DNA from: Methylophaga sp.
Lineage (GTDB): Bacteria > Pseudomonadota > Gammaproteobacteria > Nitrosococcales > Methylophagaceae
Assembly (NCBI GenBank): GCA_014762585.1
Contig: JABURN010000047.1
Coordinates: forward strand, 1 to 11,347
Direction of reading: 5' to 3'
Length of the DNA: 11,347 bases
Positions 1 to 6,866 of the stretch are shown one piece after another; positions within the stretch are counted from its first letter, which is position 1; every line of letters begins with the position of its first letter. The notes beneath the pieces were generated by a model. The model saw only the letters and a list, made by a program, of their open reading frames with translations. It had not been told where the DNA came from and did no database searches. The position numbers and the translations under genes were made by a program.

Positions 1-139
1 GGCGCATTCATCGGGTTTATATCCACATAAAAAAAGCGTGAATTATAATGCTTTTATACATTTTGCCAATAAAAACAGCGCTATTAGGGCTGCACAAAAA
101 CTCTGTCGGGTGCAATGAGGTCGATAACAAGCGATAATT
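1..139. promoter_or_regulatory. AT-rich leader upstream of mltF with a leftward sigma70-type promoter
   Basis: No convincing coding sequence is visible here. On the minus strand there is a good sigma70-like promoter: TTGGCA (bases 64-69, 5/6 match to the -35 box), a 16-base spacer, then TATAAT (bases 42-47, perfect -10). It would start transcription near base 35 and read left, out of the window, so a divergent neighbour gene is expected there. In E. coli the divergent neighbour of mltF is purL; whether that holds here cannot be seen. On the plus strand there is also a TATAAT at 44-49 and a GATAAT at 133-138, but neither has a good -35 box, so the mltF promoter is not resolved. Confidence 0.5.
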
Positions 140-166
140 ATGACGTTTGTGTTAAGAGGATGTTGC

Positions 167-1561
167 TTGAAACGCCTAATCATTTTTCTGCTGGCCATCT
201 GCATGACTGCGGCCTGCAGTGAAGCCCAACCTCACCTTCAGGAAATCCAGGACCGCGGTGAGTTGCGAGTTCTGAGTCGATACAGCCTGACCAGCTACTA
301 TGTCAAAGGCGACACACTGGCAGGGTTTGAGTACGAACTGGCGCAGCGTTTTGCCGAGCGGCTGGGGGTGGAACTCAAAATCATCGTGCCAGAGAACCTG
401 GGCAACGTACTGAGGCTGATCGAGGAAGGCAGGGCCGATATCGCCGCAGCCGGTCTCACCGTGACTGAACAGCGTAAAAGCCAACTCCGTTTCGGACCGG
501 TTTACCATGAGGTCACGCAGCAACTGGTGTATAAACACGGCACTGGCAAACCCGACGATATCACTGATATTACTGACGGTCAGCTGGAGGTGGTTGCCGA
601 CAGCAGTCATGTTGAGCAATTACAGTCGCTGCAGGAAGAGATTCCGGAACTGGACTGGCGCGAGAATCAGGAACTGGATAACAGCGGCCTGCTGGAACTG
701 GTGCAGCTTGAGCTCATCGACTATACCGTGGTCGACTCCAATGAAATGTCGGCCAATCAGAGCCTGTTTCCGGAATTACGCGTCGCCTTTGACATCTCCG
801 AGCCGCAACCCCTGGGCTGGGCAATGCCATTGTCAGACGACGACTCTCTTTACCTGGAAGTACTCGACTTTTTCCACGAGATGGAGGCCTCCGGCGAGCT
901 GGATAAGCTGATTGAGAAATATTACGGCCATATACGCCGTTTTGATTACGTTGACACCCGTGCAGTGCATCGTCGTATTCAGACCCACCTGCCGCGCTAC
1001 AAAGATATGTTCCAGCAGGCCGGCGAGCAGTTTGGTTTTGACTGGCATCTGCTGGCAGCCATGTCCTATCAGGAATCACACTGGAACCCGGAAGCCGTTT
1101 CCAGTACCGGGGTGAAAGGATTGATGATGCTGACCCGTGCGACCGCCAAAGAAATGGAGGTCACTGACCGGGAAGATCCGGAACAGAGCATTTTTGCCGG
1201 CGCGGGTTACCTGGCATCCATCTATGAGCGTCTGCCTGACGGTATTCAGCCCCCCGACCGTATCTGGTTCGCACTGGCGGCCTACAATATCGGCATGGGT
1301 CACCTGGAAGATGCGCGGGTATTAACCGAAATCCAGGGCAAAGATCCTGATTTATGGACCGATGTGCGCGAGCACCTGCCATTATTGTCAAAACAGAAAT
1401 GGTTTACCCAAACCCGATACGGTTATGCCCGAGGCAGTGAACCTGTTCGTTATGTGCAGAACATCCGTCGTTATCTCGATATTCTGCTGCATCATGATGA
1501 TGCTGCCGTGCCTACGATCGAAGCACCACCGGTAGAGGAGCCACTACCGGCCGCACTGTAA
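167..1561 (+). CDS. mltF: Membrane-bound lytic murein transglycosylase F (MltF)
   Basis: MltF cleaves the glycan strands of peptidoglycan between MurNAc and GlcNAc, leaving 1,6-anhydro ends, and acts at the envelope during wall turnover. The two expected domains are present: a periplasmic solute-binding-like module (about residues 25-255) and a C-terminal lysozyme-like SLT module (about 285-430). The likely catalytic glutamate is Glu303 in SYQESHWNP, followed by STGVKGLMML and AAYNIGMGH, standard SLT motifs. I chose a TTG start because AAGAGGA (154-160) lies 6 bases before it; an in-frame ATG at 140 has no visible ribosome binding site and would add nine residues. The resulting N-terminus is a short signal peptide ending in MTAAC (Cys17) followed by Ser, which fits a lipoprotein signal and outer-membrane sorting. 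A Pro/Glu-rich tail follows the SLT domain. Length, 464 residues, is usual for the family. The start is the least certain part. Confidence 0.93.
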   Translation: MKRLIIFLLAICMTAACSEAQPHLQEIQDRGELRVLSRYSLTSYYVKGDTLAGFEYELAQRFAERLGVELKIIVPENLGNVLRLIEEGRADIAAAGLTVTEQRKSQLRFGPVYHEVTQQLVYKHGTGKPDDITDITDGQLEVVADSSHVEQLQSLQEEIPELDWRENQELDNSGLLELVQLELIDYTVVDSNEMSANQSLFPELRVAFDISEPQPLGWAMPLSDDDSLYLEVLDFFHEMEASGELDKLIEKYYGHIRRFDYVDTRAVHRRIQTHLPRYKDMFQQAGEQFGFDWHLLAAMSYQESHWNPEAVSSTGVKGLMMLTRATAKEMEVTDREDPEQSIFAGAGYLASIYERLPDGIQPPDRIWFALAAYNIGMGHLEDARVLTEIQGKDPDLWTDVREHLPLLSKQKWFTQTRYGYARGSEPVRYVQNIRRYLDILLHHDDAAVPTIEAPPVEEPLPAAL

Positions 1562-1590
1562 AAAAAAGCCCGGTCAAACCGGGCTTTTTT
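1562..1590. terminator. Bidirectional Rho-independent terminator between mltF and dsbA
   Basis: A perfect 13-bp inverted repeat (arms 1562-1574 and 1578-1590) with a CAA loop. The core is GCCCGGT/ACCGGGC, flanked by six A on the left and six T on the right, so either strand gives a GC hairpin followed by a U-run. It starts immediately after the mltF stop codon and lies 18 bases beyond the dsbA stop codon on the other strand, so it serves both convergent genes. Confidence 0.95.
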
Positions 1591-1608
1591 CATTGAATAA
1601 GTTGCGAG

Positions 1609-2238
1609 TTATCGCGACTGTTCAATCAGCATATCCACCACTTCAAACAGCTGTTCACTGCCACCGGCGCTACTGGCGTTGGTGCGGTACTCTCCCTCGA
1701 CAATAAAGGCAGGTACGCCGGTAATACCGGAGGTACGGCTCATAATCAGCGCGTTTTTGACTTTACCTTTAACGCTGAAGGAATTCATTGTCTTGGCGAA
1801 GGCTTCACGGTCAATACCCTGTTCTTCAACAAAATCCAGCAACTGATCTTCGGTGCTCAGACGACGTTTTTCGACATGAATCGCGTTAAACAGCTTGGAA
1901 TGCAGCATCTCCAGATCACCGGTGGCTTCAGCTGCGTAATAAACACGCGCGAGTTCCAGCCAGCTGTCACGGAAAATGGCCGGCACCTTTACGAACTTCA
2001 CATCATCCGAAAGGGTTTTCTTCCAGGCCTCAATTTCCGGTTCCAGAGCAAAGCAGTGCGGGCATGTGTAGGAGAACATTTCCACCACCACAATTTTCTC
2101 TGCATCCGTGGTCGCCATTTTCTCTGCCGTAGGGAAATAATGCGTGCCTTCCACATATGACATGGGCACCGCCCAGGCAGAGGCAGAAACCAGACCAGCC
2201 AGCAGGCCGGCGGCCAGCGTTGAAAACAATTTAGTCAT
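1609..2238 (-). CDS. dsbA: Periplasmic thiol:disulfide oxidoreductase DsbA
   Basis: DsbA donates its disulfide to newly exported proteins in the periplasm and is itself reoxidised by DsbB (not in this window). The 209-residue product has a signal peptide with likely cleavage after AWA (residue 23), then a thioredoxin-like fold. The active site is CPHC at residues 59-62, the same dipeptide as E. coli DsbA. The cis-proline loop is GVPAF (Pro176), typical of the family. The start at 2238 was chosen because AAAGGA (2246-2251) sits 7 bases upstream; the in-frame ATG at 2244 is only one base from that site. The gene begins 16 bases after the ccsB stop and is probably the last gene of the c4-resB-ccsB-dsbA set, ending at the hairpin at 1562-1590. 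Linkage of dsbA to a cytochrome c4 gene is also known from Pseudomonas. Confidence 0.95.
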   Translation of the reverse strand: MTKLFSTLAAGLLAGLVSASAWAVPMSYVEGTHYFPTAEKMATTDAEKIVVVEMFSYTCPHCFALEPEIEAWKKTLSDDVKFVKVPAIFRDSWLELARVYYAAEATGDLEMLHSKLFNAIHVEKRRLSTEDQLLDFVEEQGIDREAFAKTMNSFSVKGKVKNALIMSRTSGITGVPAFIVEGEYRTNASSAGGSEQLFEVVDMLIEQSR

Positions 2239-2254
2239 CTTCATATCCTTTCGT

Positions 2255-3409
2255 TTAAAGCGTACCGTAAGAGTGCAACCCGGATAAAAACATATTGACG
2301 CCCAGGAAGGCAAACAGGGTCACAAACAGGCCCACAATGGCCCACCAGGCCATCGGACCGCCATGCCAGCCCTTAGTCATGCGCATGTGCAGCCAGGCGG
2401 CGTAATTCAACCAGACAATCAGTGCCCAGGTTTCTTTTGGATCCCATGACCAGTATCCGCCCCAGGCTTCGGCGGCCCACAAAGCCCCCAAAATCGTTGC
2501 CAGCGTGAAAAAAGCAAAACCCAGCGCGATAGTTTTGTACATCAGGTCATCCATCAATGCCAGCGACGGCATTTTCTGAACCCAGCGGCTCACTGAGGCT
2601 TTACCTGTCTGTCTGTCCACCAGTAAATAAGCCACGCCAATCATCGCCGCCATCGCAAAAGCGCCATAACCAATGAAATTGGCCGGCACATGGATTTTCA
2701 TCCAGTAGCTCTGCAGGGCCGGTACCAAAGGTTCGATTTCATGCGCCTGCCGGTCAAATGTGTACCAGAGCTGGAAAGCAACCGCCGCACTGATCACCAA
2801 CAGCACAAAGCCACCCAAGCTGCGGGTCTGATAACGACGTTCGTAGAACAGGTAGAGCAGAGCCGTAACCACGGCAAACAGAATAAACACTTCATAGAGG
2901 TTGCTGACCGGAATATGGCCGATATCCGCCCCCAGCAGATAAGACTCACGCCAGCGAACCATAAGACCAATCATGCCCATGGTGGTGGCGGCCCAGGTCA
3001 GGAAACTGGCCACCTTCTCAGTGAATTCAGAATGAAAAATCAGCCCGCCGAAGTAAGTCACTGTCGCCATCACAAACAAGGCACTCATCCACATAAAGGC
3101 AGACTGACTGGCGAGCAGATAGTTGAGCCAGAAGCTGGTATCAGCGCGGCCCAGTTCACTGCCGTAAATGGAGACGGCAATCAGACTGAATACTGCGACA
3201 GCAACGGTGTGCCAGCGATAGCCGGGCCAGCCCTGCCCCAGCCAGGCCATACCGATTGCAGTCAGAATGATAATGCTGACTTCATAACCGTCGAGAATGT
3301 CGCTGTAAAAAGCAATCAGACCAACAGCCGACAGCGCCATCAACAGCCGCCAAATCCAGGCAGTCAGGCTGGTTTTGTCTGAATCAAGAGTAGAAAGTTG
3401 TGTGCTCAT
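2255..3409 (-). CDS. ccsB: Cytochrome c biogenesis membrane protein CcsB (ResC/CcsA family)
   Basis: With ResB this protein forms the system II cytochrome c synthetase, which brings heme to the periplasmic face and joins it to CxxCH apocytochromes. The product (384 residues) is highly hydrophobic with about eight membrane segments. The diagnostic tryptophan-rich WWD motif is AWGGYWSWDPKETWAL (residues 315-330). Likely heme-liganding histidines flank it: His240 in WMKIHVP and His379 near the end in GLHSYG. The start is ambiguous. An ATG at 3454 overlaps the resB stop as TGATG, which would couple translation and add 15 residues; the ATG at 3409 has a weak GAG 6 bases upstream and gives a more usual N-terminus, so I preferred it. 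Naming in this family is inconsistent: CcsA, CcsB and ResC are all used for this partner of ResB/Ccs1. Confidence 0.95.
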   Translation of the reverse strand: MSTQLSTLDSDKTSLTAWIWRLLMALSAVGLIAFYSDILDGYEVSIIILTAIGMAWLGQGWPGYRWHTVAVAVFSLIAVSIYGSELGRADTSFWLNYLLASQSAFMWMSALFVMATVTYFGGLIFHSEFTEKVASFLTWAATTMGMIGLMVRWRESYLLGADIGHIPVSNLYEVFILFAVVTALLYLFYERRYQTRSLGGFVLLVISAAVAFQLWYTFDRQAHEIEPLVPALQSYWMKIHVPANFIGYGAFAMAAMIGVAYLLVDRQTGKASVSRWVQKMPSLALMDDLMYKTIALGFAFFTLATILGALWAAEAWGGYWSWDPKETWALIVWLNYAAWLHMRMTKGWHGGPMAWWAIVGLFVTLFAFLGVNMFLSGLHSYGTL

Positions 3410-3453
3410 ATTCGTCTCGTAATGCGCTGTCGCATGTTTAGAACCTAAGAACA

Positions 3454-5463
3454 TCAGTCAGCAGCAGAGTTCCGCTCTGATGAGTGCAATTGCGAATGAA
3501 TTTTTTCGAAATAATCATCGAATTCGCGGGGGTTGCGATTGGTCATACCGGCCAGATCAATCCGGGTCTGTTCACCATCACGGCTAAGCCAGGCCCAGAA
3601 ACGTCTCTGTGGCAGATAAAACAGCAGGAACACGCCGGCAATCAGGAAAGCACAGCCCAGGTAAACCACATTCTTACCCGGCGAACGGGCGATCTGCAGA
3701 CCGGTAGACTCAATATGGTTATAGTCGACCAGCGACAGATAAACCGGTGAGCCATAACGTGGCAACGTGCCCACTGCATCGATAGCATCCTGCAAAAACA
3801 GCAATTGCGCTTCTGAAACAGTCGCTTCCGCTCCCAAGTCCAGGCTGTTGAAATAGATGCGTCCCAGCATTTCACGAAGCATTGCAAGATAAGCCGGGGC
3901 CAAGGTTTCCCGCTCGGCTTCCGGCAGGCTCTGTTCGATGAAGTCACGAACCTCATCAAAGCCACCGCGGACGAACATCGCCATCAAGGTTTCAAGGGTA
4001 CGCTGCAGGCTGTCGCCCAGCACGCTGTCCTGTTCACTTTGCAGACTGACCAGGGTTTCATCTTTCATCTCCGCCGCAACTTCCGCGACACTGTCATCGT
4101 CATGCAGGGCATGCAGGAACTGGATGAATCCCTCGACAGTGCCGTGTTCATCGGCTGGCAGATAGAGATAGGCAAACTCCTCTGAAGGACTGCCGCGCAC
4201 GCCGCTCAGCAGGAAGTCACGGCCATCGCGTTCCACCGGGTACATGTAGTTTTCAAACTCCAGCGCTTCACCGGTTTCACGGCGCAGTTTGAACTGAATG
4301 CTGGGGCCGAAGTTACGAACGTTTTTGGGGTCGTCTTCGGTCGGGTCGGGGTTGATATTGAACGGCCTGAAACCGGTGACTTCCAGTTGCATCTCCCTGT
4401 CACCCCACAACATTTGACGGGTTTCAAAGACTTTGGTTTCAAGTTCAGCAGGCTCTGACTGGCCGGCAAACAATGGCCAGGCGTTGATAGTCAGTTCTGA
4501 GCCTCCATCGCCAAAACTGGCCTGATAAATCGCATAGCCTTTGTGAATCAGGGGGTGATTCACCGCAATGGTCTGTTCCAGAGGCTTTTCAAGATCGGTA
4601 TCGTAAATCACCAGATCCGATTCAAAAGACTTGGGCTGACCGGTTGGGTAATGTTCGATGCGGAACTCTTTCACCTCAATGGTAAAAGGCAGATTCTGCA
4701 CCAGGTAACCGTCACGCATGGGCAGATAAGCCACACTGGCAGCACGGCCTTCCGGGATGCTGACACTGCCACGGAATGCCTGTGGACCGACTGCAAGACG
4801 ACTTTCTTTGGGGATCTGACTCAATGGCAGGTTACGGGTTTCAATTTCCAGACGGCCCTGCCATTCGGCGATTTTGAGCGGCAGATTACTGTCCATCAAA
4901 CCGCCGACACAAATCACGATAATCGCCACGTGGGTCAGGATATAACCGAGCCGGTTCATACCGCCGCGCATGGCAGAAACCAGACGCTCATCGCCTTTTT
5001 CGGTGATACGGGTACGGAAACCCTGGCTTGCGAGCCTGTCACGGATTAAATTTGTATTGTCTGACAGCGTTCCCGGCTGATGCCAGTGCGCATGGTGATG
5101 CATGCTACGCAGCGATTTATGCTGGACATTGGTTCTCAGGTTGAACATGTCCTTGAACATAGACGGTGTATGGCGAATCACACAGACGGTGGTGGAGACC
5201 ACCAGCAAGGTCAATATCGCCAGAAACCATAGCGCACTGTAGACATCGTAGAGTCCCAGCGCTTCAAACACTTCAAACCAGTATGGACCGAACTTGATGA
5301 CATAGTCGGGGTAAGGCTGATTTTGTTGCAGTACCGTGCCGATAACCGAAGCTATCGCCAGTGTGATCAGCATGGTAATAGCAAATTCCATACTGCCCAG
5401 GAAGTGGAATACACGCCAGGCAAAGGAACGATGCGGCAGTTGCGCGTCCTTGGATTGTGACAT
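3454..5463 (-). CDS. resB: Cytochrome c biogenesis protein ResB (Ccs1)
   Basis: ResB/Ccs1 is the second half of the system II cytochrome c synthetase; it is thought to hold the apocytochrome and help deliver heme with CcsB. The 669-residue product has the family layout: two N-terminal membrane segments (about 24-45 and 75-96), a third at about 171-190 containing His178 in LTHVAIIVI, a periplasmic domain of some 400 residues, and a last membrane segment at about 598-616, followed by a short charged cytoplasmic tail. The N-terminal SMEFAITMLITLAIASVIGT is typical. A histidine cluster, MHHHAHWHQ (121-129), lies in the loop between the second and third segments. The start is supported by AGGGG (5471-5475), 7 bases upstream. 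The gene lies between cytochrome c4 and ccsB on the same strand, so the assembly factors are encoded with a likely client. The thiol-reducing partners of system II (CcdA, ResA/CcsX) are not in this window. Confidence 0.95.
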   Translation of the reverse strand: MSQSKDAQLPHRSFAWRVFHFLGSMEFAITMLITLAIASVIGTVLQQNQPYPDYVIKFGPYWFEVFEALGLYDVYSALWFLAILTLLVVSTTVCVIRHTPSMFKDMFNLRTNVQHKSLRSMHHHAHWHQPGTLSDNTNLIRDRLASQGFRTRITEKGDERLVSAMRGGMNRLGYILTHVAIIVICVGGLMDSNLPLKIAEWQGRLEIETRNLPLSQIPKESRLAVGPQAFRGSVSIPEGRAASVAYLPMRDGYLVQNLPFTIEVKEFRIEHYPTGQPKSFESDLVIYDTDLEKPLEQTIAVNHPLIHKGYAIYQASFGDGGSELTINAWPLFAGQSEPAELETKVFETRQMLWGDREMQLEVTGFRPFNINPDPTEDDPKNVRNFGPSIQFKLRRETGEALEFENYMYPVERDGRDFLLSGVRGSPSEEFAYLYLPADEHGTVEGFIQFLHALHDDDSVAEVAAEMKDETLVSLQSEQDSVLGDSLQRTLETLMAMFVRGGFDEVRDFIEQSLPEAERETLAPAYLAMLREMLGRIYFNSLDLGAEATVSEAQLLFLQDAIDAVGTLPRYGSPVYLSLVDYNHIESTGLQIARSPGKNVVYLGCAFLIAGVFLLFYLPQRRFWAWLSRDGEQTRIDLAGMTNRNPREFDDYFEKIHSQLHSSERNSAAD

Positions 5464-5479
5464 CGGGAAGCCCCTGTTT

Positions 5480-5529
5480 CAGGTCAGACCTGAATTCAGC
5501 CTGACTGCACGTGAAAAACGTGCAGTCAG
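5480..5529. other. Palindrome-rich spacer with a 12-bp stem-loop between the c4 gene and resB
   Basis: A perfect 12-bp inverted repeat, CTGACTGCACGT (5501-5512) and ACGTGCAGTCAG (5518-5529), encloses a 5-base GAAAA loop. Next to it are a second, 6-bp repeat with a one-base centre (5480-5492) and the 10-base palindrome CTGAATTCAG (5490-5499). On the transcribed (minus) strand no U-run follows the large hairpin, so it is not a standard intrinsic terminator. It lies 13 bases after the c4 stop codon, as expected for a structure that shields the c4 mRNA end or partly uncouples resB expression. The function is inference. Confidence 0.6.
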
Positions 5530-5542
5530 CGATTCTGTTTAC

Positions 5543-6154
5543 TTAGGGTTTAAGACCGAAAACGTAGGCTGAAACGGCCTTGATTTCTTGTTCGGTCATT
5601 TTGCTGGCGATATCACGCATCATGCCATTGGGGTCGTTGGCGCGCTCGCCTTTGGCAAAGGCATGCAGCTGGGTTTCGACATAGGCACTGTATTGTGAAG
5701 CCAGTTTCGGCCAGTTGGCGGCAGGGACACCGCTGCCGTTAGGACCGTGACACGCCATACAGGCGGGTACGCCACTTTCTTTATTGCCCGCGCGATAAAT
5801 CTGTTCACCCAAGGCCACCATCTCTTCAGTAACAGCACCCGGTGCTGTTTTCTGGCTGGAGAAATAAGCGGCCAAATCCGCCATGTCCTGCTCTGACAGG
5901 TTGGCAGCCATCGGTGCCATCAGCGCATTCTGACGATCGCCGTTTTTATAATCCATCAACTGTTTGATGATATAGCCTTCATGCTGTCCTGCCAGCTTGG
6001 GGAAAGCATCTGACAAACTGTTGCCATCCGTGCTGTGACAGGCGGCACATACCGCGGCTTTTTCTTTACCTGCCGACACATTACCGGCAGCCCATACAAA
6101 AGGAGTCGTACTCATCGCCATGCCCAGCACAGCGGCCATCAACATTCTTTTCAT
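5543..6154 (-). CDS. Diheme cytochrome c4
   Basis: Cytochrome c4 is a periplasmic, often membrane-attached electron carrier that feeds terminal oxidases such as cbb3 in gammaproteobacteria. The 203-residue precursor has a signal peptide (cleavage near VWAA, residues 20-23) and two similar heme domains, as the family requires. Heme sites are CAACH (36-40) and CMACH (132-136). Candidate axial methionines are Met79/Met82 in NALMAPMA and Met178/Met179 in NGMMRD. The start MKRMLM was chosen because it begins a clean signal peptide and has AGG 8 bases upstream; the reading frame runs further upstream to 6244, but that part would overlap engB. The gene is divergent from engB and first in the c4-resB-ccsB-dsbA direction. 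Linkage of engB, c4 and dsbA is also known from Pseudomonas; here resB and ccsB lie between c4 and dsbA. Confidence 0.95.
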   Translation of the reverse strand: MKRMLMAAVLGMAMSTTPFVWAAGNVSAGKEKAAVCAACHSTDGNSLSDAFPKLAGQHEGYIIKQLMDYKNGDRQNALMAPMAANLSEQDMADLAAYFSSQKTAPGAVTEEMVALGEQIYRAGNKESGVPACMACHGPNGSGVPAANWPKLASQYSAYVETQLHAFAKGERANDPNGMMRDIASKMTEQEIKAVSAYVFGLKP

Positions 6155-6242
6155 CTTCTCTACCTGAAAACTAAGCGCTTGCATCATTAAAACTTTGGGT
6201 ATGCTACTCTTGTTAGGATTTTTTTTCACCCAGAATGGTTCC
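6155..6242. promoter_or_regulatory. Divergent intergenic region between cytochrome c4 and engB
   Basis: These 88 bases must hold the promoters for both transcription directions unless they lie inside the genes. For the rightward side, TGTTAGGAT at 6211-6219 resembles an extended -10, and TTGCAT (6179-6184) with TATGCT (6200-6205) is a weak alternative with a short 15-base spacer. For the leftward side, TTTAAT on the minus strand near 6187-6192 is a possible -10 without a good -35. None is strong, which may mean an activator is needed. An AAGCGCTT palindrome lies at 6173-6180. Confidence 0.35.
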
Positions 6243-6860
6243 ATGTCACAGCTATACCGAAACGCCTATTATAGCGGTAGCGCGACCAAACTGTCCCAGT
6301 TGCCCGGGGACGATGGTTTCGAAGTCGCCTTCGCCGGACGCTCCAATGCCGGCAAATCCAGCGCTATCAATACGATTACCGGTATCCGCTCTTTGGCACG
6401 AACCAGTAAAACGCCGGGCCGTACCCAGATGATCAACTTCTTTCATCTGGATGAACAGCGCGCTTTGGTGGATCTTCCCGGCTATGGTTATGCCAAAGTC
6501 CCGGAAGCAATGAAGCAAAAATGGCAGGCCACACTGGCCCAATATCTGGAAACGCGCCAATCCCTGCGTGGCCTGATGCTGATGATGGATATCCGTCATC
6601 CATTAAGAGATTTTGACTTGCAGATGCTGACCTGGGCCAATCAGGCTCAGCTACCGGTTCATATTCTGCTCACCAAATCAGACAAACTCAAACACGGCGC
6701 CGCCAAGGCAGTCATGCTCGATGTGCAGAAAACACTACGAGAGCAAGAACTGGCAGCCACGGTGCAATTATTCTCATCACTCAACAAAAGTGGTCGTGAT
6801 GAGGCTGTGAGCAAACTCGATCAGTGGTTTGAAGTCGACACCGTCATCGCTCAAGAGTAA
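6243..6860 (+). CDS. engB: Ribosome biogenesis GTP-binding protein EngB (YsxC/YihA)
   Basis: EngB is a small cytoplasmic GTPase needed for assembly of the large ribosomal subunit in several bacteria. The 205-residue product shows all G motifs: G1 GRSNAGKSS (32-40), the switch region TSKTPGRTQ (54-62), G3 DLPGYGYAK (77-85), G4 TKSDK (144-148) and G5 FSS (177-179). It closely resembles E. coli YihA as I recall that sequence, including [13 protein letters not shown] and MDIRHPL. The start at 6243 is set by homology; the frame is open to 6195, and no strong ribosome binding site is visible before 6243. The stop codon lies 6 bases before soxC, so the two are probably co-transcribed, an unusual pairing of a ribosome assembly factor with a periplasmic redox enzyme. 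Confidence 0.96.
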   Translation: MSQLYRNAYYSGSATKLSQLPGDDGFEVAFAGRSNAGKSSAINTITGIRSLARTSKTPGRTQMINFFHLDEQRALVDLPGYGYAKVPEAMKQKWQATLAQYLETRQSLRGLMLMMDIRHPLRDFDLQMLTWANQAQLPVHILLTKSDKLKHGAAKAVMLDVQKTLREQELAATVQLFSSLNKSGRDEAVSKLDQWFEVDTVIAQE

Positions 6861-6866
6861 GCCACA

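Noticed and set aside
714..1079. Minus-strand open frame and others of 60-150 codons inside mltF
   Set aside because: They overlap the conserved solute-binding and SLT domains of mltF and have no supporting motif.
2690..3382. 230-codon plus-strand open frame
   Set aside because: Antisense to ccsB; composition (rich in His, Gln, Asn) reflects the complement of hydrophobic codons, and no start signal or motif supports it.
4543..5049. 168-codon plus-strand open frame
   Set aside because: Antisense to resB with no recognisable domain or ribosome binding site.
5501..5529. Intrinsic terminator after the cytochrome c4 gene
   Set aside because: The hairpin is strong, but no U-run follows on the transcribed strand, so it is listed as a stem-loop rather than a terminator.
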